NCBI GenBank assembly: GCA_001803415.1 | Contig: MHDC01000025.1 | Coordinates: 1-34,372 of the forward strand | Length of the DNA stretch: 34,372 nucleotides | From: Microgenomates group bacterium RBG_16_45_19 | GTDB taxonomy: Bacteria; Patescibacteriota; Microgenomatia; UBA1400; RBG-16-45-19 | Direction of reading: 5' to 3' | Part shown: in pieces, positions 15,769 to 22,940 of the stretch | Layout: the number at the start of each line of letters is the position of its first letter | Position numbering within the stretch: position 1 is the first letter of the stretch | Position numbers and translations under genes: made by a program | Notes under the pieces: model-generated | What the model was told of the DNA's origin: nothing | What the model saw: only the letters and a program-made list of their open reading frames with translations | Database searches by the model: none

Positions 15769-16971
15769 CTAGCGCTGCAGCTGCAAATTACCAACCACGG
15801 AATAGAGCGGAGCAATAATCATGAGAATCATGGCCCCGACACCGATGCCGACAACTAACATGACCAAGGGTTCGATCATCTGAGTGGTTTTTTTGACGGC
15901 TTCTTCGACTTCTTCCTCATAGAAAGAGGCCAAATCGCCCAAGGAGGTATCTAAGGTCCCCGATTTTTCACCGGCATTGATCATTTGGATCAGCAAAGCC
16001 GGAAAAACATGATTCTGACTAAAGGCGGCCGCTACGGCTTTACCCTTCATCACCGCCGGGGGGACAGTCTCAGCCAAAATGCGGAAACGGGGGTGGTTTA
16101 AGGAAGACAGGGAAATACTGAGGGCATCACCGATGGGAACGGCCGAGGCAACCAAAGTGGAAAAAATACGGCAAAACCGAGCAATATCTATTTGTTGCAG
16201 CAAGCGGCTGACGATGGGCACAGGGGAAATCAATTTAAGGATCAGGTGTTTGCCGGTGGTGGTCCGTAAAAATAGAAATAGACCGACCATGGCAATGATA
16301 ATAAACGCGATAAGTTGATAACGAAAACGGGCAGTGATAACGGCCACGGTGAATAAAGCTCGGGTAAAGGGCGGTAAGGGAATGGTCATATTTAGGAAGA
16401 CCCGGCCAATTTGGGGGAGGACAAAAAAGAACATTAAGAAACCGATACCGACCATAGCTAAAAATATAATTGATGGATATACCATGGCGGATTTAATTTT
16501 CTGAGTAAGAGAATAATCCGCTCGAAGTTGCTGTTCTAAATATTTGAACGATTCACCTAATGTACCCGATACTTCACCGGTTTTAACTAAGGTTAGAAAA
16601 AATTTATCAAAAGTTTTGGGATAGCTATTTAAAGCATGATTTAAAGGTTGACCGCGCTCTAAGCCATAAATAAGATCATCAATAATTTGTTTTAACAGGG
16701 GATTGCTACTTTCATTTTTTAAAGCGGGCAAGCCTTCGGTTAAAGGTAAGCCGGCAGTGATCATGGTAGTCATGTAACGGCAGAAGGAAATTTTATCAAT
16801 CGGTGCCAAGGAACCGGAAACTTTACCTTTACGGCTTTGGGATTTAATGGTTAAGGGATTAAAGCCTTCTTTTTTAAGAACCACTGCCGCTTCCTCGGCG
16901 GTGGGAGCGGTTAGAGTGCCTTTGGTAACTTGGCCTTTGGCATTGGTGGCTTTGTAAGCAAAGAGCGGCAT
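15769..16971 (-). CDS. pilC: PilC, type IV pilus platform protein
   Basis: This inner-membrane platform protein of the type II secretion F family couples the PilB motor to pilin polymerisation. It opens with the usual MPLFAYKATNAKGQVTKGTL and has two repeats of the T2SSF domain (residues about 65-190 and 268-390). Each holds the family pattern of a membrane-proximal helix bundle, for example GLPLTEGLPALKNESSN and AVPIGDALSISLSSLNHPRF. Membrane helices lie near residues 168-190, 215-238 and 370-395. The length of 400 is typical. It starts three bases after the pilB stop and is clearly in the same operon. Confidence 0.93.
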   Translation of the reverse strand: MPLFAYKATNAKGQVTKGTLTAPTAEEAAVVLKKEGFNPLTIKSQSRKGKVSGSLAPIDKISFCRYMTTMITAGLPLTEGLPALKNESSNPLLKQIIDDLIYGLERGQPLNHALNSYPKTFDKFFLTLVKTGEVSGTLGESFKYLEQQLRADYSLTQKIKSAMVYPSIIFLAMVGIGFLMFFFVLPQIGRVFLNMTIPLPPFTRALFTVAVITARFRYQLIAFIIIAMVGLFLFLRTTTGKHLILKLISPVPIVSRLLQQIDIARFCRIFSTLVASAVPIGDALSISLSSLNHPRFRILAETVPPAVMKGKAVAAAFSQNHVFPALLIQMINAGEKSGTLDTSLGDLASFYEEEVEEAVKKTTQMIEPLVMLVVGIGVGAMILMIIAPLYSVVGNLQLQR

Positions 16972-16974
16972 AGA

Positions 16975-18648
16975 TCATTCGCTGGTGATCCGAGCGACTT
17001 CTTGAATGGTAGTCAAACCGGCGCTGACTTTATAGAGTCCGTCAACGACCAAAGTGTGCATACCCTCTTTGACGGCAAGGTCGTTGATTTTATCTTCGGC
17101 AACATGTTGAATAATCAGTTCGCGCATTGACTTAGACACTTCCAGAATTTCATAAATGCCGATGCGTCCTTTGTAACCGCTAAAACCACATTCCTTACAG
17201 CCTTCACCGGTAAAAAAGTCGGTGACCTGATAATCACCGGCCAACCGATTAATAAAAGCCAACATATCTTGGGACGGTTCAATCTTATGAATACAGTTGG
17301 TGCAGATTTTACGCACCAACCGCTGGGCGATGATCAGGTTTACAGTGGAAGCTAATAAGAAACCCTCGGCGCCCATATCCAAAAAACGGGGAATGGCCCC
17401 GGCGGCCGAGTTGGTATGCAGGGTTGACAGGACTAAATGGCCGGTTAAGGCGGAATGGATGGCGATTTCGGCGGTTTCGGTATCCCGGATTTCGCCGATC
17501 ATAATAATATCCGGGTCATGACGTAAAAGCGACCGTAAGCCTTTGGCAAAAGTCAGACCAGCTTGGGGATTGACTTGAGTTTGATTAATCCGATTAATGG
17601 AATATTCGATCGGGTCTTCGATGGTACAGATGTTGACTGTCGGGGTATTGAGAATATTGAGCACACTGTAAAGAGTGGTAGTTTTACCGGAGCCGGTGGG
17701 ACCGGTGGCCAAGATCATGCCATGAGGTTTGGTGATATTTTGCTGAATTAAGTGTAAATTGTCGGCGGTTAAACCAAGTTCTTCGAGACTCAAGGGTCGG
17801 CTACTTTCGGCGAGTAAACGCATGACGACGTTTTCGCCAAAAAAGGCCGGCAGAATCGAGACGCGCAAGGAAACATAGTTTTCATAAATTTTAAACTTAA
17901 AGCGGCCATCTTGAGGCACCCGGTGTTCATCGATTTTTAAGGAGGCTAAGATTTTGATCCGGGCAATCAAGGCAGGCTGGATCTCCTTGGGTAAAGTGGC
18001 GATGTCCCGCAAGACGCCGTCAATGCGGAAGCGGATGACTAAGGCCGTTTCGAAGATATTGAGGTGGATATCCGAAGCCCCCTCAGCGCTAGCGTATTCC
18101 AAAATGGTATCGAGGATCTTGATCACCGGCAGGTCGGCGGCAATTTCTTCCACCGATTTGGCTTCTAACTTGGCCTTACGGACATTTTCGGAAATGATAT
18201 CCTGAAAAATATTACGAATATTGCGCTTGTACTGGCCGATAGTTTTTTGGAAATCGCCGGGAGTTAAGTAATACGGAATGACATTGAGGTTGGTTTTCCG
18301 TTTGACAAATTCGATGGCCTCGAAATCTTGAGGATTCTCAATGCCCAAGTGCAAACCGGCAGCATCTTGAGCAAAAGGGATAACATGGAATTGAAGAGCG
18401 GCTTGTTCAGGGATGAGTTGGAGGATTTCTAAGGGAATGACTTTGGTTCTTAAAGTGGCAAATTTAACCCCGTAATGTTCGGCGATTAATTTACCCAGAG
18501 CATCTTCACTGATGATGCCGCGAAAAACTAAAATGTCAGTGACTGGTTGATTAAGATCTTGGGCTGTTTTTAAAGCGGTGTCAAAATCCGCTTGGGTGAC
18601 AAAGCCAGATTTAATCAAAATGTCTTTGAGGTGATCGGGCAGGAGCAT
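16975..18648 (-). CDS. pilB: PilB, pilus extension ATPase
   Basis: This GspE/PilB hexameric ATPase powers pilus extension from the cytoplasmic face. Residues 1-150 form a MshEN/T2SSE N-terminal domain (DHLKDILIKSGFVTQADFDTALKTA). The ATPase core has Walker A GPTGSGKTTT near residue 315, the Asp box and Walker B region (DPDIIMIGEIRDTETA near 380), and the His box (TGHLVLSTLHTN). A tetracysteine zinc site follows (CTNC and CKECGF), which distinguishes PilB/GspE from PilT. The length of 557 is normal. It lies 14 bases after the response-regulator gene. Confidence 0.95.
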   Translation of the reverse strand: MLLPDHLKDILIKSGFVTQADFDTALKTAQDLNQPVTDILVFRGIISEDALGKLIAEHYGVKFATLRTKVIPLEILQLIPEQAALQFHVIPFAQDAAGLHLGIENPQDFEAIEFVKRKTNLNVIPYYLTPGDFQKTIGQYKRNIRNIFQDIISENVRKAKLEAKSVEEIAADLPVIKILDTILEYASAEGASDIHLNIFETALVIRFRIDGVLRDIATLPKEIQPALIARIKILASLKIDEHRVPQDGRFKFKIYENYVSLRVSILPAFFGENVVMRLLAESSRPLSLEELGLTADNLHLIQQNITKPHGMILATGPTGSGKTTTLYSVLNILNTPTVNICTIEDPIEYSINRINQTQVNPQAGLTFAKGLRSLLRHDPDIIMIGEIRDTETAEIAIHSALTGHLVLSTLHTNSAAGAIPRFLDMGAEGFLLASTVNLIIAQRLVRKICTNCIHKIEPSQDMLAFINRLAGDYQVTDFFTGEGCKECGFSGYKGRIGIYEILEVSKSMRELIIQHVAEDKINDLAVKEGMHTLVVDGLYKVSAGLTTIQEVARITSE

Positions 18649-18662
18649 AGATTTTGATTGGC

Positions 18663-19064
18663 TTAAGCTGGAGGCTGAGGTAGATTGGCGGGAGTGATCA
18701 AGTTAAGTTCGTTTTGAATGATCCGGACTAATTGAGTGGGGGAAGTGTCGATTTTATTTAAAAAAGTCTTGACTCCCAAAGAATTTAGGCGGTTAATTTG
18801 CTCTTGATTAGCGACTGAGGAAAAAACCAAGACTTTAATCTGAGAGTAAAGGGTGTGCCGTTTTAAGGTTTCTAAAAAAGCAAAACCGTTGATTTTAGGC
18901 ATTAATAAATCAAGGATAATAATGTCAGGTTTAAACTGGGCTACCTGGCGTAAACCTTCCTCGCCATTGGCGGCCACGGCCACCTGGTGATGATCAGCCG
19001 TCAGCCGGGTACTATAAAGTTTTAACAAAACAGTATCGTCGTCAATAAGTAAGACACGAGCCAT
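18663..19064 (-). CDS. Stand-alone response regulator receiver (CheY-like)
   Basis: A single receiver domain of 133 residues with no output domain. The acidic pocket (LLIDDDTVLL), the phosphoacceptor Asp in DIIILDLLMPKINGF near residue 51, the Ser of VLVFSSVAN and the Lys of FLNKID are all present, so phosphorylation should be possible. It sits immediately upstream of pilB in the pilus operon, which suggests control of the pilus motor, as single receivers do in other pilus systems. No histidine kinase is in the window. A TATAAT box lies 12 bases upstream of the ATG. Confidence 0.9.
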   Translation of the reverse strand: MARVLLIDDDTVLLKLYSTRLTADHHQVAVAANGEEGLRQVAQFKPDIIILDLLMPKINGFAFLETLKRHTLYSQIKVLVFSSVANQEQINRLNSLGVKTFLNKIDTSPTQLVRIIQNELNLITPANLPQPPA

Positions 19065-19076
19065 AGTTTAAGGTCT

Positions 19077-19082
19077 ATTATA
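19077..19082 (-). promoter_or_regulatory. Possible -10 box before the response regulator
   Basis: The minus strand has a consensus TATAAT ending 12 bases before the ATG, in the 30-base gap after uppP. No good -35 is present. It could be an internal promoter that separates pilus expression from mscS-uppP. Confidence 0.35.
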
Positions 19083-19094
19083 GCGGCTCCATCT

Positions 19095-19862
19095 TTAAGG
19101 AGAAAGGCGATCAATGAAAAGTCCAATTAAGAGGAGACTACCTAAAGCAAAACAATACCAGGCAAAATAGTGGAGACGACCGTGAAGCACTAGTTTTTCG
19201 AGCAGCCTTAAACTGAAAATGGCAGTGAAAAAAGCCGTGACTAAGCCTAAAGTTACCGGTAGCCAAGGCAGGGGTGGGAGCGAGGCACTGACATAAAGCT
19301 GATAAAGATTAGCGCCAATGATGGCCGGAATCGAGATAATAAAAGCGAAAGCCACAGCCGTTTTTCGTGTTAATCCGACTTTTAAACCGGCGTAAATGGT
19401 AGCCCCGGAACGAGAAATTGCCGGTATGATGGCAACGGCTTGAAAAAAGCCGATGAACCAGGCTTGACGGGGGTTGATTTGAGTCATTGATGTCTGCCCT
19501 GAAGGTAAGCGATCGGCCCATAAATTGAGCCAACCGGTAAACAAAAAGCCTAAACCGAGGAGGAGCAGCGAAGACATTAAGAAAGTAAACAGCGGCCCGA
19601 GGAGGAGGCCAGCCAGGACGGCCGGGACAGTCGCCAGAGCGACCAACCACAGGGTCTTAAACTTCAAAACCAAGAGCTGAGCCCGAAAGTAATAGACTAC
19701 CGCTAAGAGAGTAGCGCCATGGAGGAGAACATCATAAAGAACCGGTGGTTCGCTAAAATTTAATAAAGACTGAAATAAGGCCAGGTGGCCGGAACTAGAT
19801 ACGGGTAAAAACTCAGTCAGACCTTGGATCAGGCCGAGAAGGACCGCACTGAAACTGGTCAT
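19095..19862 (-). CDS. uppP: Undecaprenyl-diphosphatase UppP (BacA)
   Basis: This integral membrane enzyme recycles undecaprenyl pyrophosphate to the monophosphate carrier used for peptidoglycan and other surface polymers. The catalytic motifs are plain: GLIQGLTEFLPVSSSGHL near residues 10-27 with the E-x-x-x-E-like acidic region, and ISRSGATIYAGL near residue 145. Seven or eight hydrophobic segments span the chain, and 255 residues is slightly short but within the family range. The start overlaps the mscS-like stop (ATGA). It also underlies natural bacitracin tolerance in other bacteria. Confidence 0.93.
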   Translation of the reverse strand: MTSFSAVLLGLIQGLTEFLPVSSSGHLALFQSLLNFSEPPVLYDVLLHGATLLAVVYYFRAQLLVLKFKTLWLVALATVPAVLAGLLLGPLFTFLMSSLLLLGLGFLFTGWLNLWADRLPSGQTSMTQINPRQAWFIGFFQAVAIIPAISRSGATIYAGLKVGLTRKTAVAFAFIISIPAIIGANLYQLYVSASLPPLPWLPVTLGLVTAFFTAIFSLRLLEKLVLHGRLHYFAWYCFALGSLLLIGLFIDRLSP

Positions 19863-20572
19863 GCTGATTTTTTCTTAGGCAGTGGTTTGAGACTAACCTG
19901 GTGGTACCAGCGGTTCAACACCTGAGCCACCAAGTCTTTGGCACCTAAGCCGAAGGCCAAACCTAAGGCAAGCACGATCAGCGCCACAAAACCACTAAAG
20001 AGAATGAGAATATATTCTTTAGCAATGCCTAATTCACCGACAGCAATGATGAGAGCGAAAATGACGATGGTATAGCTCGCGACTTTGCCGGCCAAACGGG
20101 CACTGGATAGGTCAATCGGAGCCAAAACGTTTTTAACCAACTGTTCGATAAAGCCAGCCGCAAAAAAGCCAATGAGAAAAATGATTAAGGCGGAGAGGAG
20201 GTTGGGGAGATAATTCAAGAGGTTTTTTAAGAGTTCGGCGATGTCATCTAAACCAAAAATATCTAAAGCACTGATCAAAAAGAGATAGAGGATAAGCCAG
20301 CGAGAGACTTCACCGGCCAAGGCTTCCAGTTTGGGTTCCAAATGAGAGGCCTGATAAAATTTTCCGAGCGAAGTCGTGCCCAGAACTTCCCCGAGACGCA
20401 GCGACTTAATCCCCCGGACGATTAAGATTTTAGCCCATTTAGCCAAGATTATCCCCAATCCCAAAACAATAAAACCTAAAATTAATTGGGGTAAAAATTG
20501 AATTAGAGCATCGAGTAAATTAACCAAGCCAGTGGCCAAAGCGGTAGATAACGAAGGGGCGGTTGTTTCCAT
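19859..20572 (-). CDS. MscS-related TM-helix-repeat membrane protein
   Basis: A 237-residue membrane protein with about five helices (LPQLILGFIVLGLGIILAKW, LILYLFLISALDIF, LLSALIIFLIGFFAAGF, SYTIVIFALIIAVGEL, ILILFSGFVALIVLALGLAFGLG). The arrangement matches the conserved TM-helix repeat family related to small-conductance mechanosensitive channels, and the pore-like end (LGLAFGLGAKDLVAQVLNRWY) resembles the MscS TM3. The beta domain of full MscS is absent. Channel activity is therefore inferred. It has a strong GAGGAGG ribosome binding site and a promoter upstream, and it heads the run into uppP. Confidence 0.75.
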   Translation of the reverse strand: METTAPSLSTALATGLVNLLDALIQFLPQLILGFIVLGLGIILAKWAKILIVRGIKSLRLGEVLGTTSLGKFYQASHLEPKLEALAGEVSRWLILYLFLISALDIFGLDDIAELLKNLLNYLPNLLSALIIFLIGFFAAGFIEQLVKNVLAPIDLSSARLAGKVASYTIVIFALIIAVGELGIAKEYILILFSGFVALIVLALGLAFGLGAKDLVAQVLNRWYHQVSLKPLPKKKSA

Positions 20573-20590
20573 TGATTCCTCCTCATAAAC

Positions 20591-20619
20591 ATATTACTAA
20601 GCCAGACAGCTAAATGCAA
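20591..20619 (-). promoter_or_regulatory. Promoter for the mscS-like/uppP operon
   Basis: The minus strand has TTGCAT, a 17-bp spacer and TAATAT about 20 bases upstream of the start, with GAGGAGG just before the ATG. It is divergent from the rnpB promoter, and the two share the short region 20573-20653. Confidence 0.5.
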
Positions 20620-20643
20620 GAAAAGACTGGATTAGGTCGGGTA

Positions 20644-20649
20644 TATAAT
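20644..20649 (+). promoter_or_regulatory. -10 box of the RNase P RNA gene
   Basis: A consensus TATAAT ends five bases before the first paired base of the RNase P RNA P1 helix, the position expected for a -10 box. No good -35 is visible at 16-18 bp. Confidence 0.55.
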
Positions 20650-20679
20650 AGGGGCGAGTTTGGAGACAGGATGATTGCT

Positions 20680-20694
20680 CCGGTGTTACACCGG
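20680..20694 (+). repeat. Palindromic hairpin copy 1 in rnpB
   Basis: CCGGTGTTACACCGG forms a 7-bp stem just 5' of the CR I block, at the position of the P3 helix. It differs from the other two copies only at the central base. Confidence 0.8.
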
Positions 20695-20728
20695 AGAGGA
20701 AAGTCCAGACAGCTGAAAGCAGGGTGGT

Positions 20729-20743
20729 CCGGTGTCACACCGG
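20729..20743 (+). repeat. Palindromic hairpin copy 2 in rnpB
   Basis: CCGGTGTCACACCGG is identical to copy 3 and lies after AGGGTGGT, in the specificity-domain half of the RNA. Confidence 0.8.
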
Positions 20744-20805
20744 ACGCGGGTAACCCCGGGGTGAAACCCGGGATCAACCGCCAGTTAGAGCAACAGAGAC
20801 GAGCC

Positions 20806-20820
20806 CCGGTGTCACACCGG
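20806..20820 (+). repeat. Palindromic hairpin copy 3 in rnpB
   Basis: CCGGTGTCACACCGG, extended by two further C-G pairs (CC and GG) on the flanks, sits between the GACGAG block and GTGAAACGGG. Confidence 0.8.
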
Positions 20821-20956
20821 GGGTGAAACGGGCAATCCTCCCCGCTGCAACCCAAATTCAGACCGTTATCAGGATGCTTTCCCGAGGCCTGAGGTTGGGG
20901 CGTGAGATAGATAATCATCTAGAACAGAATCTGGCTTACTCGTCTCCAAACTCGCT

Positions 20957-21967
20957 TTAAAAAGTTTTAGGCAGGCGGAGCAGACGCATTTCCTTAACAA
21001 TAACTTTAACGGTAATAAAGAAGGGAACGGCAATTAAGGCACCGATAAAGCCGAATAGCCTTAAGCCGATGATCATAATGAGAATGGTGATTAAGGGATG
21101 AATGCCGGCGGCTTTTTTCATAACTCTGGGGACAATGACGGTGTTTTCCAGTTGTTGGATGACAATATAAGCACCGCCGACCAGAATTAGATAAAGAAAT
21201 GAACCTTGGGTATAGGCCAGAATTAAAGCCGGAACGGCCGCCAAAGTGGGACCGATATTGGGAATGATTTCTAAAAAACCGGCCAAGATAGCCAACGGTA
21301 AGGCGTAAGGTAAACCCAGGATGGTTAGCGCCAAGTAGGTGAGAGAGCCAATAATGAGCATTAAGGTTAACTCCCCGCGGACCCAACCGCCAATCTGATG
21401 CTCTAAGTTGTTGACGAAGGCTTCAATGGCCGCTTCGTCGTGAGATCGACCGAAAAGAAGGATTAAATGCCGATGCAGGTGAGGTCGTTCCATTAAAAGG
21501 TAGAAAGTAACGACGCTGAAGGTAAGGGTAATGACAATGACCGAGAACGCAGAGGAAACGGCCTCAACTAATTTAGGCAAACCCTTAAGCTGATTAATGA
21601 TCACCTCAAGATCTTGGAGGTTGTATTCTAAGTTGAGGAAGGACGTCCTGAGCCCGTCCGGGACGGCCAGATGGTTGACTAAAATGGATAATTCCCGAAC
21701 AAAGGGAGGTAAGAGGGCGGCGAATAAAAAGATCAGACTAATAATGATCACCCCAAAAATGAGGCTAATTGCCAGGGAGCGGTTCAGGCCACGTTGTTCC
21801 AATTTGACGACAAAAGGATTGACGGCCGTGGCGATGAGCAGCGAAATAAACAGTGCCAGAATGACATCTTGGAGGCGATAGAATAAATAAAGACCAGTGA
21901 TAATGGCGATAAACCAAAGCATGGTTTTCACCGAAATCACCACCGTCGTTTGACTAACTTTGGACAT
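20957..21967 (-). CDS. AI-2E family transporter (PerM-like)
   Basis: A 336-residue permease of the AI-2E/PerM family with seven or eight membrane helices. It shows the early FYRLQDVILALFISLLIATAVNPFV, the central soluble loop (RELSILVNHLAVPDGLRTSFLN) and the conserved PYALPLAILAGFLEIIPNIGPTLAAVPALILA followed by GIHPLITILIMIIGLRLFGFIGALIAVP. Members export diverse substrates, and the name should not be read as proof of AI-2 transport. The start sits six bases after a TACAGT box with no Shine-Dalgarno sequence. Its stop codon is one base from the end of convergent rnpB. Confidence 0.9.
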   Translation of the reverse strand: MSKVSQTTVVISVKTMLWFIAIITGLYLFYRLQDVILALFISLLIATAVNPFVVKLEQRGLNRSLAISLIFGVIIISLIFLFAALLPPFVRELSILVNHLAVPDGLRTSFLNLEYNLQDLEVIINQLKGLPKLVEAVSSAFSVIVITLTFSVVTFYLLMERPHLHRHLILLFGRSHDEAAIEAFVNNLEHQIGGWVRGELTLMLIIGSLTYLALTILGLPYALPLAILAGFLEIIPNIGPTLAAVPALILAYTQGSFLYLILVGGAYIVIQQLENTVIVPRVMKKAAGIHPLITILIMIIGLRLFGFIGALIAVPFFITVKVIVKEMRLLRLPKTF

Positions 21968-21970
21968 AAG

Positions 21971-22936
21971 TTAACTGTACCAAGTTATGACCCGATCAAC
22001 AACTGACCGTTGCCACTCAGATTGGGACACATCAAACCACAAGACAGGCTCCAGGGTTTTAAACCAAGTCAGTTGACGACGAGCGTATTGCCGTTCACGC
22101 AGCTGCCAGGCGGCCACGGCTTGTTGCCGGGTGAGGCGGTGATCAAGGTAGGCCAACCATTCCCGATAACCGGTGGCGGTGGCGGCCGGTAACTTAAGAA
22201 AATCCGGGTAACGCTGAACTAAAACTTTAACTTCATCAGTAAATTGAAAGGTAGCCCTGGCCTGCACCCGGCGATTAATGCACCGATCGAGCCAAGTGGT
22301 GGGAGCGGTTAGACCAAGCCATAAGACTTGAGACTTTATAGGAGAGGGAAGGTTTAGTTGATAAGCTTGGGGATCGACCGTTGAGACTTCAATCGCCCGG
22401 ATCAGTCGGCGGGGATTAAGTCGGTCAGCCTGATTCATGGCTACCCATTTGGCGGGATTAAGTTGCTTTAACCGACGTTGTAAAGGGATCAGGGAGAGGC
22501 TGGCCAACTGGGACCGGAGTACAAGGTTGGGGGGAACCGGACCGGTGGCCGGCGGGTGAAAGAGGCTGGTAAGGTATAAACCGGTACCGGCAGTAAGAAG
22601 AGGAACTTGTCCCAAACGCCATAAATGGTTGAAAACCGGTTGGATCAAGCTGACGTAGTTCATGACGGAAAATGAGGTAGCTGGGTTGATCAAATCGTAA
22701 CCCCAATGGGAGACAGCTTGGAATTGGTAGACGGGATAGCGATGAGCTTTTAGCCGTACCAGTTTAGTTTTGGCCTGAGGAGGGATATCTTTACCGGTGC
22801 CAATATCCATGCCGGTGTAAACTTGGCGTGAGTCACAGGCGACCAGAGCCCCAGGGACCAGTTTAGCTAAATGAAGCGCCAGTTGGGTCTTACCGACACC
22901 GGTAGGACCACAGATAACGATGAGGCGGCGAGACAT
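21971..22936 (-). CDS. miaA: MiaA, tRNA dimethylallyltransferase
   Basis: MiaA transfers a dimethylallyl group to N6 of A37 in tRNAs that read UNN codons. It shows the P-loop GPTGVGKTQLAL near residue 10, the catalytic Asp in DSRQVYTGMDIGTGK near residue 35, TAGTGLYL near 120 and LNPRRLIRAIEV near 180. The C-terminal WFK block lies near residue 293 (ARRQLTWFKTLEPVLWFDVSQ). The length of 321 is normal. It begins four bases after the miaB stop, so both A37 modification enzymes are made from one message. Confidence 0.95.
   Translation of the reverse strand: MSRRLIVICGPTGVGKTQLALHLAKLVPGALVACDSRQVYTGMDIGTGKDIPPQAKTKLVRLKAHRYPVYQFQAVSHWGYDLINPATSFSVMNYVSLIQPVFNHLWRLGQVPLLTAGTGLYLTSLFHPPATGPVPPNLVLRSQLASLSLIPLQRRLKQLNPAKWVAMNQADRLNPRRLIRAIEVSTVDPQAYQLNLPSPIKSQVLWLGLTAPTTWLDRCINRRVQARATFQFTDEVKVLVQRYPDFLKLPAATATGYREWLAYLDHRLTRQQAVAAWQLRERQYARRQLTWFKTLEPVLWFDVSQSEWQRSVVDRVITWYS
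21974..22002 (-). promoter_or_regulatory. Promoter for the AI-2E permease
   Basis: The minus strand reads TTGTTG, a 17-bp spacer, TACAGT, then exactly six bases to the ATG. The element lies inside the last codons of miaA. The geometry again implies a leaderless mRNA. Confidence 0.45.
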
Positions 22937-22940
22937 AAGT

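Larger units (their letters stand above)
20654..20955 (+). ncRNA. rnpB: RNase P RNA, bacterial type A-like
   Basis: This is the catalytic RNA that trims tRNA 5' leaders. Its ends form a perfect 14-bp P1 helix (GCGAGTTTGGAGAC with GTCTCCAAACTCGC). Conserved blocks follow in order: GAGGAAAGTCC (CR I), AGGGTGG, GTGAAACCC, GCAACAGAGACGAG, GTGAAACGGGCAATCCTCC and GCTGCAACCCAAAT, then AGATAGATAATCATC and ACAGAATCTGGCTTAC near the 3' end. About 302 nt is short for type A, and the peripheral helices are reduced. Three of the helices end in nearly identical palindromes. The gene ends one base before the stop codon of the convergent AI-2E permease gene, with no visible terminator. Confidence 0.95.

Noticed and set aside
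20610-20918. ORFs on both strands across rnpB
   Set aside because: The region is RNase P RNA with conserved blocks and a closed P1 helix; the ORFs are incidental.
21006-21386. 126-aa minus-strand ORF in the AI-2E gene
   Set aside because: Out-of-frame shadow; the in-frame permease has clear family blocks.
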